Below are positions 45,969 to 53,638 of a DNA stretch of 64,000 nt, one piece after another (within the stretch, counting starts at the first letter, position 1; every line of letters starts with the position of its first letter). The stretch lies in the NCBI RefSeq assembly GCF_026001925.1, contig NZ_AP021870.1, positions 868,001 to 932,000 on the forward strand. Direction: 5' to 3'. The DNA comes from Vibrio gangliei (GTDB taxonomy: Bacteria > Pseudomonadota > Gammaproteobacteria > Enterobacterales > Vibrionaceae). The notes beneath the pieces were generated by a model, which saw only the letters and a program-made list of their open reading frames with translations, did not search any database and was not told the origin of the DNA. The translations under genes and the position numbers were made by a program.

Positions 45969-46517
45969 ATGAAGAATTGGTATTTGTTCGCATTATTGGC
46001 AGTTTCTACAAATCTAAGTGCAGAGCCTAGCCGTTCGATTAGTTATTTGATGGAAGATTCGCTTTCAATGTTTGATTGGGGGGTATTTAGAATGGAAAGT
46101 TCTATGACAACTATCAAATTCAAAGAATTAGACCTAATTAGTCATTATGGGCGTGCTGACTACGACTGGGATAGCAACCGAATAAACCTAGAAACAGTAG
46201 TTTACCCATCTTATAAATCGTTGGAAAAGTTAGGTTCGAAGGCAATTTGTCGACAAGCAATTACTCAAGTGAAAGAGCATTTTGGTTACGGCATAGATGA
46301 GGATGACTTAAGAGCGCTATTTGGTATTCCTTCATACTTTAAGCACACTGGCTATGTCAAAAAAAATGTCCCGGAAAGCTTAGGGAAAGACTTAGAAAAC
46401 GCAACTAAGTTTTCAGTGCAAGTTTATGCAAGTAAATTAGACAAAGCACCTTATAATCAATACCAACACTGTGTTAGCAGTTTCAATGAAAAGGGTGTTA
46501 TGTACGTTGAGGAATAA
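45969..46517 (+). CDS. Secreted hypothetical protein carried by an integron cassette
   Basis: A 182-aa protein with a short signal peptide (MKNWYLFALLAVSTNLSA, cleavage before EPSR) and a mature domain with no family I recognise. Two cysteines (in KAICRQA and QHCVSSF) could form a disulfide, with an acidic GIDEDDLRALFG segment between. The gene sits 10 bases after the cassette core and ends 5 bases before the attC, the compact layout of integron cassettes. AGGAGAAAG precedes the ATG. Function unknown. Confidence 0.72.
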   Translation: MKNWYLFALLAVSTNLSAEPSRSISYLMEDSLSMFDWGVFRMESSMTTIKFKELDLISHYGRADYDWDSNRINLETVVYPSYKSLEKLGSKAICRQAITQVKEHFGYGIDEDDLRALFGIPSYFKHTGYVKKNVPESLGKDLENATKFSVQVYASKLDKAPYNQYQHCVSSFNEKGVMYVEE

Positions 46518-46522
46518 ATTGC

Positions 46523-46644
46523 CCTAACAATAATTTAAGAGTGATTCACAACGCTCGGCGCTTTCACTTCAAGCCTGTTTAGTGTTTATGACACAATGCC
46601 TTAGGTAGGGAGGTTAGCGTTGTTCACACCTTAATTTGGCATTA
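46523..46644 (+). other. attC recombination site, VCR-like
   Basis: The left arm (CCCTAAC, then TTTAAGAGTG, CACAACGCT) pairs with the right arm (AGCGTTG, CACCTTAAA-like, then GGCATTATCC). CAACGCTCGGCG and TTTAGTGTT also match blocks of V. cholerae repeats, as does the length. The left core mirrors the cassette's own start, so ATTGCCCTAACAAT is the exact reverse complement of bases 45945-45958. The right core reads ATTA instead of GTTA, which may impair recombination. Confidence 0.72.
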
Positions 46645-46941
46645 TCCGCCAAAAATTGGATTTACATCCATACTTTTGTGGAGAATACGGATAATCTCAA
46701 TATTTTGACTGCCGATCTGACGATAAAATATTAGGTGGCTGCCTTGGGGGAATTTTCTGTATCCATCGCGAACTTCATCACAGGCTTTACCAATGTCAGG
46801 GTTTTCGGCTAACTGCCAAAATGAGTCATCAAACTGTTTTAGATAAATATTTCGCTGTTCACGACCCCAGCGTCGAGAGGTAAACAAGGCTATATTTCTT
46901 AAATCAGATTTCGCCTTGTTTGTTAACTGAAATGGCCTCAT
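46642..46941 (-). CDS. parE: ParE-family toxin
   Basis: A 99-aa RelE/ParE-superfamily toxin. It begins FQLTNKAKSDLRNIALFTSRRWG and contains YRKFPQGSHLIFYRQI, the basic strand pair typical of ParE, which poisons DNA gyrase. The upstream antitoxin gene overlaps it by four bases. Its stop codon TAA is formed by the attC core bases, so the gene fills its cassette fully. It is transcribed against the cassette direction and must use its own promoter, as usual for cassette-borne toxin-antitoxin pairs. Confidence 0.87.
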   Translation of the reverse strand: MRPFQLTNKAKSDLRNIALFTSRRWGREQRNIYLKQFDDSFWQLAENPDIGKACDEVRDGYRKFPQGSHLIFYRQIGSQNIEIIRILHKSMDVNPIFGG

Positions 46942-47180
46942 TTTTTCTCTTCGCTATCTAGCTCATTGATAAATGAATCAAGGTCATAATCCGCAACTCC
47001 ACTTTCTTCACCTTCAACAAGCAATTGGCGTAAAGTGTTCATTTTAGTTTCTTGGGTTTCAAGTAAACGTAAAGCGGAACGAATAACTTCACTTGCAGAG
47101 CCATAGCGACCGTTTTGAATTTGACTAGCAATAAAACCGTCAAAATGGTCACCCAAAGTAATGCTAGTGTTCTTAGCCAT
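46938..47180 (-). CDS. parD: ParD-family antitoxin
   Basis: An 80-aa antitoxin. The ribbon-helix-helix N-terminus (SITLGDHFDGFIASQIQNG, then YGSASEVIRSALRLLE) binds DNA, and the acidic C-terminal tail (DLDSFINELDSEEKK) should wrap the toxin. It is placed upstream of parE with overlapping start and stop. The inverted repeat just before its ATG is the expected autoregulatory site. Confidence 0.88.
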   Translation of the reverse strand: MAKNTSITLGDHFDGFIASQIQNGRYGSASEVIRSALRLLETQETKMNTLRQLLVEGEESGVADYDLDSFINELDSEEKK

Positions 47181-47195
47181 AACATAGTCCTCAAT

Positions 47196-47224
47196 ACCAA
47201 TAGATACCTAATTATGGTATTGGT
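47196..47224. promoter_or_regulatory. parDE operator
   Basis: ACCAATA and TATTGGT are perfect 7-base arms; nested ATACC and GGTAT arms lie inside. It begins 16 bases upstream of the parD start codon. Confidence 0.65.
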
Positions 47225-47242
47225 AGAACTTGGATGCAAGGC

Positions 47243-47275
47243 GCATAACAAACATTTAAGCTGTCAAAATACTTC
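47243..47275 (+). other. Truncated attC left arm
   Basis: GCATAACAAACATTTAAG and CTGTCAA match the beginning of V. cholerae repeats, but no complementary right arm follows before the terminator of the next gene. It marks the right edge of the cassette pair. Confidence 0.6.
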
Positions 47276-47287
47276 ACTTAATCTAAT

Positions 47288-47322
47288 AAAAATGGGCAAC
47301 GCACTATACGTTGCCCATTTTC
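47288..47322 (-). terminator. Terminator of the PepSY gene
   Basis: AAAATGGGCAAC / GTTGCCCATTTT around a 9-base loop. On the minus strand it is followed by TTATTAG after the T-run. Confidence 0.8.
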
Positions 47323-47341
47323 AATATTGGTTACCCTAAGA

Positions 47342-48727
47342 TTAAGCAGCCGAACGCAATGAATACTCAACTCTGCGCCAACGAACCACATCTATCAAAC
47401 AAAACGCCAATAAGCTCAGCCCCATCACAGGCAAAGCGAAGCCTAATAACAGCGCAATCACCACTGTCATCACTTTCATACCCGTTGAAAGTCGTACCCA
47501 CATTTGAGTGAGTGTTTGCTGAGTATTGGCAGCCATTGGCCTACGTTGCCACCACATTTTATAGCCCCAAACAATCACCAAGCATAAAGCCAATCCAAAC
47601 GCCGCTAATAACAACTGATTAGGCAAGCCAAACAATACGCCCATGTGCGCATCGATACCCCAGCGGATTAACTTCGCAACCAATGGATATTGAGCAAATT
47701 CGGCATGAGCCACAACTGACATCGACATTGGATCGATAGCGACTTCATCCACTTGCGTTGGCCAAGAACGATCAATCTCTTTCACTACCCAAGCCGTTTG
47801 TGCATTCGGTGCTGGCACAATTTCGATTTTACCTGCATCAATCCCAAACTGACGTGCGGTGTGCTCGACCTGATTAAACAGCTTCAAATCCGTATTGGCG
47901 TGTATATCAGATACCGCTTTCATATCTGACATGCCTTGGTGCTCAGCGTGCAAACCTGAATGTGAACCAGAATTTTGCATCGGGGTTAATTCACGCGGCA
48001 CTGTCGGTGTTACCCAGCCAATCGCTTGACGCCACTCGGCAATATTGCCCCCCGCCCATTTAGACCAAGTTAAGCCTGTCGCTGAGAAAAACAGTAAGCC
48101 TAAGCTGATCCAAATCGCCACTTTGGCATGACGAGATCGTGCTTGTGCAAAACTGCCCGCTTTGGTCTGGCGAGAAAAACTACGGCGTTGTTGCCACCAT
48201 AAAAACACCCCGCCTAGCGCAGCAATCCACATCCAAGATGCCGCCAATTCACTGTAATATCGACCAACCGGCCCTAGCAATAAATCGGTATGCATAAAAT
48301 CAATCGCAATACGCAAAGGCAAAACACCACTGGTGCCGTAACTCGCCAGTTCACCTTTGATCTCTAACGTGATCGGGTCAACAAACACGGTGCGGGCACG
48401 ATAATGATCAATCTCAGGATCGTTAAATAACACGCGAGTGGTTTGCCCTAATGATGGCGCAGGGCGAACAGATTTAATTTCTAACGGGTGGGGTAAAGAC
48501 TGCTGCGCTGCATGAATTTGATCGCTCAGCAGCTTTGCTTCACCTTGAGTCACACCAGTTAATTGTTGCTTATATACCGCTTGTTCAATTTGCGGTGTCA
48601 GCACGTAAAGCGTTCCGGTTAACGCCGCCATAAAAATAAATGGGCCAACAAATAACCCAATGTAGAAGTGCAGCCGTTTAACAAAAGCCGTTAAACTGCC
48701 AGCACTTCCAGTTTGTACTGTATCCAT
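47342..48727 (-). CDS. PepSY-associated transmembrane protein (iron/flavin reductase-like)
   Basis: A 461-aa protein with an N-terminal helix (HFYIGLFVGPFIFMAALTGTLYVL), a central helix (about 165-185) and two helices near the C-terminus, with PepSY domains between. Paired histidines at helix ends (RLHFYIGL, FMHTD) fit the haem-binding pattern of this family, which includes siderophore-linked ferric reductases and sulfite reductase-like flavoproteins. A Met/His-rich stretch (HSGLHAEHQGMSDMK) lies near residue 255. It follows a DUF2946 gene by 28 bases and is probably co-transcribed. Confidence 0.82.
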   Translation of the reverse strand: MDTVQTGSAGSLTAFVKRLHFYIGLFVGPFIFMAALTGTLYVLTPQIEQAVYKQQLTGVTQGEAKLLSDQIHAAQQSLPHPLEIKSVRPAPSLGQTTRVLFNDPEIDHYRARTVFVDPITLEIKGELASYGTSGVLPLRIAIDFMHTDLLLGPVGRYYSELAASWMWIAALGGVFLWWQQRRSFSRQTKAGSFAQARSRHAKVAIWISLGLLFFSATGLTWSKWAGGNIAEWRQAIGWVTPTVPRELTPMQNSGSHSGLHAEHQGMSDMKAVSDIHANTDLKLFNQVEHTARQFGIDAGKIEIVPAPNAQTAWVVKEIDRSWPTQVDEVAIDPMSMSVVAHAEFAQYPLVAKLIRWGIDAHMGVLFGLPNQLLLAAFGLALCLVIVWGYKMWWQRRPMAANTQQTLTQMWVRLSTGMKVMTVVIALLLGFALPVMGLSLLAFCLIDVVRWRRVEYSLRSAA

Positions 48728-48755
48728 TGTTATCTCTCTATTTAAATTAAAAATA

Positions 48756-49184
48756 TCAAATAAATAGAATACTTGGTGGAGCTCTTGGGGTTGGAAATAA
48801 AAAAGAAAAGAACTGACCTAAGCGAACTTTCTCAATCGCTAACAAAGCAATGAAGATCAACATCGCGCTAGGCATAATTGCGACAGTGGTTAAGGTCGCA
48901 GAAATATTAGCAAGAAGATCACAATAGCCACACCAAGCATGAGCATGATGAACCGAGTGATCTTGTGATTTCGAACTGTGTTGATGTGGTGACGCTTTAT
49001 GGGTTGATTCAGAAAGAGAATGCGATGAAGCCATCATCACGTGGCTGCTGTGTGTTTTTGACTGCACATAAAACGCCACTGACATAGAAATCAATGGCGC
49101 AATATAAATCAGTAAAATCAACGCCACCAGCAAACATTGAATTTTACTGCGTAAGTTAGATTTTATATGCAGTGGGCTAAGCAC
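48756..49184 (-). CDS. DUF2946-like His-rich membrane protein
   Basis: A 142-aa protein with an N-terminal hydrophobic helix, a periplasmic His/Ser-rich stretch (HKASPHQHSSKSQDHSVHHA), then HAWCGYCDLL with a CxxC pair, a second helix and a short RAPP tail. CGYC plus the ending RxPP is the DUF2946 pattern. Proteins of this group lie beside metal or TonB-linked genes; metal binding by the His cluster is inference. First gene of a two-gene minus-strand unit with the PepSY gene. Confidence 0.7.
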   Translation of the reverse strand: MLSPLHIKSNLRSKIQCLLVALILLIYIAPLISMSVAFYVQSKTHSSHVMMASSHSLSESTHKASPHQHSSKSQDHSVHHAHAWCGYCDLLANISATLTTVAIMPSAMLIFIALLAIEKVRLGQFFSFLFPTPRAPPSILFI

Positions 49185-49278
49185 AGGTTATTAATCACAT
49201 ACAACTAAAAATGATAAGCAAATGTAACACAAAGGTGACCAATCGGTGTTGTTTTGTTTTTTAATAGTGATCGCATCT

Positions 49279-49293
49279 TGATAATAAATAGCA
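49279..49293. promoter_or_regulatory. Candidate Fur box
   Basis: TGATAATAAATAGCA matches the 7-1-7 Fur consensus TGATAATnATTATCA at all but two positions. It is about 50 bases upstream of the MFS start. A weaker half-site (TGATAAG) lies at about 49211 on the side of the DUF2946 gene. Confidence 0.55.
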
Positions 49294-49342
49294 TTCGCCC
49301 CGCCCTGACAGTAAAATAAACGCCTTATTCAGGGAGAATTCA

Positions 49343-50605
49343 ATGACCACATCCACACCGCAATCACTATCTAACTTGCCGAAAAGTACCTTATTCGTTT
49401 TGTATTTCATCATCTTTTTAGGCTCGGCAGGCTTTTTCATTACCATTCCAGCGTATGTGAATTTATTCTTAACCGATCATTCGTTAGCGATTGCACAAGC
49501 CATGCCATTGGAAGAACGCCGAACCTTATTTGGTACCGTGATGTCAGCAGCGCCTTTTATTTCTATGTTCTTTACGCCGTTTATTGCCCGCTTTGCCGAC
49601 CGTTACAGCCGTAAAACCGTTGCGGCAATATGTTTGATTGTGGCGGCGATTGGTTTTGTTATGCCAATTTACGCCATCATTGTCGGCTCGATTGCATTGC
49701 TATTTGCGGGCAATATGATCAACAGTTTAGGTTCAGCCAGTCAGCCGATTGCGCAAGCGATTTTAGCCGACAACAGCGAAGGCAAAACCAAAACCACCTT
49801 GATGAGTTTAGTGGCGGTCGTGATGACAGCTGCCATGTCATTTGGCCCGGCATTAGGCAGTAAGTTATCGGCAATGTATGGCCCACAAGCGCCATTTTAT
49901 GCCTGCTTATTGATTGCAGTCGTGTGCTTTGTTTTACTGCATTTGGTGCGCCTACCTAAACAAACGCCGATTCAGCATGAAAATGTTTTATCCATTGGTG
50001 CACCTTTAGCTCGTAGCCAAAAAGGTTTACTGCCATGTTTGGCGATTGTGTTCTTATGCCAAGTCAGCTGGAGCCTGTATTTCCAAAACATCAACTTTAT
50101 CTTGCCGCAAAAATGGCAGCTTTCAGTTGAAGGCGAATTTTACCAATATTTTATGCTGACGATTGGGATTGTCATGATGGCCTCTTTACTGTTTGTGCCT
50201 CGTTTAATATTGGCGAAATTCAGCCTAACCCGAGCGCTGAGAGTGGTGCTGTCTGGCGCAGCCATTGGTATGTTGCTGCTTGCCTTTACCCCAACGCCGG
50301 TGACCCATGTGATTGCGATGATTGTGACCTCGGTATTAGTCGCCAGCTCATTCCCGCTCTACATTACCGCTTTATCTGATCGCGCCTCCAATCAAGACCA
50401 AGGTTGGGCAATGGCGTTATCGAGCGCGATGGTAGGACTCGCCTGGACGCTAACCGGCTACTTAACGGCGATTATGGTCAATGTAAACTTGATCCTACCA
50501 ACTTTAGTGGCGGCGGTTGGTTACGTGCTGGCCGTATTGCTAGTGCCTCGCAATCAAACCAAAGTGATGACGGATAACAACGGCAATATTGAGGCAAACG
50601 CATGA
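49343..50605 (+). CDS. MFS transporter
   Basis: A 420-aa, twelve-helix major facilitator. Landmarks are FARFADRYSRKTVAA in the first cytoplasmic loop and GLAWTLTGYLTAIM late. It resembles sugar-efflux (SetA-like) and siderophore-export carriers, but no substrate signature can be read. AGGGAG lies before the ATG. Its stop overlaps the following M23-like gene (ATGA), so the two products are made together. A candidate Fur box suggests iron control. Confidence 0.85.
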   Translation: MTTSTPQSLSNLPKSTLFVLYFIIFLGSAGFFITIPAYVNLFLTDHSLAIAQAMPLEERRTLFGTVMSAAPFISMFFTPFIARFADRYSRKTVAAICLIVAAIGFVMPIYAIIVGSIALLFAGNMINSLGSASQPIAQAILADNSEGKTKTTLMSLVAVVMTAAMSFGPALGSKLSAMYGPQAPFYACLLIAVVCFVLLHLVRLPKQTPIQHENVLSIGAPLARSQKGLLPCLAIVFLCQVSWSLYFQNINFILPQKWQLSVEGEFYQYFMLTIGIVMMASLLFVPRLILAKFSLTRALRVVLSGAAIGMLLLAFTPTPVTHVIAMIVTSVLVASSFPLYITALSDRASNQDQGWAMALSSAMVGLAWTLTGYLTAIMVNVNLILPTLVAAVGYVLAVLLVPRNQTKVMTDNNGNIEANA

Positions 50606-51294
50606 GTATTGAACATCAGCTTGATGCATTCGAGCAAACCCTCAAGCAGCATGAGTTTCATCCGGTGATTGTGCCGGAACTGCAATTTGGCAAAGGGCTG
50701 ATTGTCGACCTTTCACCAAGCAGCGAGATCTGGAAAAAGGTCACCGATGAACATGACTTTTCAGCTGAGATAAAACGCCAAGTAGCAGAAACTGGCGCAG
50801 TGGTTGAAATCGGCCGCTACGCCGAGCAGCGCATGATTTATCAAGACACCGAGAACTTTGAACATACCGAGTCACGCACTTTGCACATCGGCCTCGATCT
50901 TGGTATTCCAGCGGGCAATTCTGTTTTTGCGCCAATACAAGGTGAAGTTGTCGCGTTTGCCAATCGTCAAATACAAGGCGATTACGGCCCGGTGATCATT
51001 TTACGCCACCAGCTTGAAGGCCACATTTTCCATACGCTTTATGGCCATTTGGCTACCTCTTCGCTGCAAGATTTATATATTGGAAAAATAATTCAAGCCG
51101 GAGAAGCGTTTGCAACCATTGGCACGTATGACGAAAATGGCGGCTGGGCCACGCATCTTCACTTTCAAATCATTCGAGATTTAGGTGAGTATTTAGATGA
51201 TTACCCAGGCGTAGTCGATCCCAAACAGGCTGACTTTTATCTACGCAACTGCCCAAACCCGAATTGGATATTGGGCAGAAGCGATTTAGCTTGA
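50602..51294 (+). CDS. Cytoplasmic M23-like metallopeptidase domain protein
   Basis: A 230-aa protein without signal peptide or membrane helix. Residues from about 90 to 200 form an M23/LytM-type domain. H95 and D99 (HIGLDLG) and H187 (HLHF) are the zinc ligands, and H149 (YGHL) and H185 the catalytic histidines. It closely resembles the M23 module found inside large aminotransferase/phosphotransferase fusion proteins, where it is also cytoplasmic, rather than cell-wall endopeptidases. Coupled to the MFS gene by a four-base overlap. Substrate unknown. Confidence 0.78.
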   Translation: MSIEHQLDAFEQTLKQHEFHPVIVPELQFGKGLIVDLSPSSEIWKKVTDEHDFSAEIKRQVAETGAVVEIGRYAEQRMIYQDTENFEHTESRTLHIGLDLGIPAGNSVFAPIQGEVVAFANRQIQGDYGPVIILRHQLEGHIFHTLYGHLATSSLQDLYIGKIIQAGEAFATIGTYDENGGWATHLHFQIIRDLGEYLDDYPGVVDPKQADFYLRNCPNPNWILGRSDLA

Positions 51295-51477
51295 GCCCTT
51301 TATGCCCAAACCGTATGAGCATATAACTCACTGATCTGAACAAAATCACAGAAAGTCTCTGTCCTACCTTTTAATATTAATAAATAACCTAATATCTATT
51401 GATAACCTTCGTACTGAAGCGACAGCTCCAATGACTTGGGCTATACAAACTGGGTACACACAATAAAAGGGAAGATG

Positions 51478-52332
51478 ATGACAAACGAATATATTCCACC
51501 AAAAGTTTGGACCAACGAACAACAAGGCGGCACTTGGGGGAGCATTAACCGCCCGGAAGCGGGTGCGCGTTTTGAGCGTGAATTGCCAATCGGTGAGCAC
51601 CCAATTCAACTGTATTCAATGGGCACACCAAACGGCCAAAAAGTCACGATTCTACTTGAAGAACTACTCGCAAAAGGCGTCACTGAAGCCGAATACGATG
51701 CATTTCTAATCAAGATTGGCGACAGCGACCAATTCTCATCTGGCTTTGTCGAAGTGAATCCAAATTCCAAGATTCCAGCCATGGTGGATCGCAGCGGTAG
51801 TGAGCCAATCAACGTGTTTGAGTCTGGCTCTATCTTGCTGTATTTGGCAGAAAAGTTTGGTCACTTCATCCCGAAAGAGATCGTCGATCGCACTAAAGTG
51901 TTGAACTGGTTATTCTGGCTGCAAGGCTCAGCTCCGTATCTTGGTGGCGGCTTTGGTCATTTCTACCACTACGCACCAGAAAAATATGAATACCCAATCA
52001 ACCGCTTTACCATGGAAGCGAAACGTCAGCTAGACGTACTCGACAAACAACTGGCGAATAACACCTACATTGCTGGTGAAGAGTACAGCATCGCTGACAT
52101 CGCCATTTGGCCTTGGTATGGCAACTTAGTGCTGCACAATTCATATCAAGCGGCTGAGTTTTTGCAAGTTCAAGATTACAAACACGTACAGCGCTGGGCT
52201 AAAACGATTTTAGAGCGCCCTGCCGTACAACGTGGCCGCATCGTCAACAAACCGATGGGCGAACCGTGGGAAGCGATTGAAGAACGCCACAGCGCGGCGG
52301 ATATCGATAAAGCACTGAGCTTAAAGCCTTAA
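51478..52332 (+). CDS. yghU: Glutathione S-transferase family disulfide reductase
   Basis: A 284-aa protein matching E. coli YghU along its length: PIQLYSMGTPNGQKVTILLE begins the thioredoxin-like domain, EVNPNSKIPA and FESGSILLYLAEKFG bind glutathione, and SIADIAIWPWYG lies in the helical domain. YghU binds two glutathiones and reduces disulfides. Of two adjacent ATG codons, the second (51478) sits at better distance from AAGGGA. Transcribed alone, ending at a strong terminator. Confidence 0.93.
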   Translation: MTNEYIPPKVWTNEQQGGTWGSINRPEAGARFERELPIGEHPIQLYSMGTPNGQKVTILLEELLAKGVTEAEYDAFLIKIGDSDQFSSGFVEVNPNSKIPAMVDRSGSEPINVFESGSILLYLAEKFGHFIPKEIVDRTKVLNWLFWLQGSAPYLGGGFGHFYHYAPEKYEYPINRFTMEAKRQLDVLDKQLANNTYIAGEEYSIADIAIWPWYGNLVLHNSYQAAEFLQVQDYKHVQRWAKTILERPAVQRGRIVNKPMGEPWEAIEERHSAADIDKALSLKP

Positions 52333-52357
52333 GAATTCAATCTTAGTGTAAACAACC

Positions 52358-52392
52358 ATCCCCCAATCGCATGGCTGTTGGGGGATTTTTTT
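52358..52392 (+). terminator. Terminator of yghU
   Basis: ATCCCCCAA / TTGGGGGAT with an 11-base loop and a seven-T tail. Confidence 0.9.
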
Positions 52393-52406
52393 AAAATGAA
52401 TCGATA

Positions 52407-52447
52407 ATAAAAAATCCCCAACCTGAAAAATCAAAGTTAGGGACTTC
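52407..52447 (-). terminator. Terminator of the small HTH gene
   Basis: On the minus strand, TCCCTAAC pairs with GTTGGGGA across a 13-base loop, followed by TTTTTTATT. Confidence 0.7.
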
Positions 52448-52467
52448 AATATCATTAAAGTAAGTGC

Positions 52468-52824
52468 TTACTTCTGCTTAGCTACCTTACAGCAATAATC
52501 AATGATTACTTGGTTGCCATCAATCTGTACATTTTGAATTTCACCATCAATACTGATGCGGTTTTGTAAGTAGACGACAGCATTTTCAGGTGCGATTTGA
52601 TTTTTGAGTGACGGCAAAATGGTATGAGGTTCAATATCGAGTTGCTGAAAAAAACGGCTGATGAAGCTTTTGGTTAGCTCACCTTTACCACGGATCATGT
52701 CTGAAAACTCACCGATAGTCATGCCTAAACGTTTTGCCATGTCCATTTGGGTTAAATGACGTTTGGCCTTTTGCGACATCCATAAATTATATAGCGCTTC
52801 TCTGTCTTGTTCGGTGTATTCCAT
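52468..52824 (-). CDS. Small helix-turn-helix (XRE-like) protein
   Basis: A 118-aa protein. Residues 15-60 form a Cro/CI-type helix-turn-helix (LTQMDMAKRLGMTIGEFSDM, then GELTKSFISRFFQQL), as in phage and chromosomal repressors. The remaining C-terminal half has short beta strands (NAVVYLQNRISIDGEIQN). It stands alone with its own terminator; no target is apparent, though it may regulate itself. Confidence 0.8.
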   Translation of the reverse strand: MEYTEQDREALYNLWMSQKAKRHLTQMDMAKRLGMTIGEFSDMIRGKGELTKSFISRFFQQLDIEPHTILPSLKNQIAPENAVVYLQNRISIDGEIQNVQIDGNQVIIDYCCKVAKQK

Positions 52825-52970
52825 TTTGTTTTTGTCCTTGCGTAAGCCCCGTTATATCGAGACTTCTGAGTAATAATCAACTCACTATACGGTGACAAAA
52901 ACCAGTAAAAACCATGTCATCAAGACGTCAGAGTTTGTTCAGGGAATTTAAAAAGCAGACACAAAAGTGA

Positions 52971-53444
52971 TTAACCTTTCACAAACTTGAATTTTGTCTC
53001 ACTTCGGGCTTGCAACCACAGGCCACTCGCCTTCATTAAATAGCCAAATAAACCACCAATCAGCAGCGATGGAATCACCAATTGCCAGTTACCATTTGCG
53101 GCAAAAGTGGCACAAGCGCCAATGAAGGTGCCAGGAATAAAACTCAGCCAGGATTTCTTGGCTTGAATACACATAAAAAACGACACCAACGCCGTCAACA
53201 TATAACCAAGAATGTCACTGCCCAGCCATTGTGAACCATGAATGATCACCAACGCCCAAGCCACACCCGCTAGATTGGTTGCCAAACTCACGCCTAGCCC
53301 TTTTACACCTTGAATTGGAGAGGCAAAGTAACTCGTACAACCAAGAAAACCCGCCCAAGAAAGTAAACCTAATGAAATGGCTACCCAGCCCCAAATGCCA
53401 GACAGTAATCCGGTAGTTAAAGAAATGGCAAATAAAGTCGACAT
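52971..53444 (-). CDS. DUF1097 membrane protein
   Basis: A 157-aa protein of about five hydrophobic helices, with the short polar tail LQARSETKFKFVKG. The layout and the WVAISLGLLSWAGFLGCTSYF block match DUF1097 proteins (YcdZ type), whose function is unknown. It is monocistronic as far as can be seen, and about 190 bases lie between it and the next gene. Confidence 0.8.
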   Translation of the reverse strand: MSTLFAISLTTGLLSGIWGWVAISLGLLSWAGFLGCTSYFASPIQGVKGLGVSLATNLAGVAWALVIIHGSQWLGSDILGYMLTALVSFFMCIQAKKSWLSFIPGTFIGACATFAANGNWQLVIPSLLIGGLFGYLMKASGLWLQARSETKFKFVKG

Positions 53445-53638
53445 GACGCCTCACAAAGCGATGAAAAAATAAAGGGCAGACTAAGAGAGAGTCGGTATAA
53501 AATAAGCCGAATAGATCACAAATTTCATGAAAGGATTTTTCTGATTACATCAAACTGATAACGCAAGCGATTAGCTCACTTCAATAGAATGAATTGCACT
53601 CTTACGTTCATCTTGCGTAAATAATGTCATCAATTGAA

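Larger units (their letters stand above)
45948..47275 (+). mobile_element. Integrase-less integron cassette pair (CALIN-like)
   Basis: The segment begins with a GTTAGGG core, holds a short-leader gene, a VCR-like attC of about 120 bases, a ParDE module in reverse orientation, and a second, truncated attC beginning GCATAAC. No integrase or attI is present in the window. The left boundary has no attC before it. This matches cassettes that landed, or were left, outside a main integron array. Confidence 0.7.

Noticed and set aside
47289-47340. Right arm of the second attC around ACGTTGCCCATTTT
   Set aside because: It is fully explained as one side of the PepSY gene terminator and does not pair with the AACATTTAAGCTG left arm.
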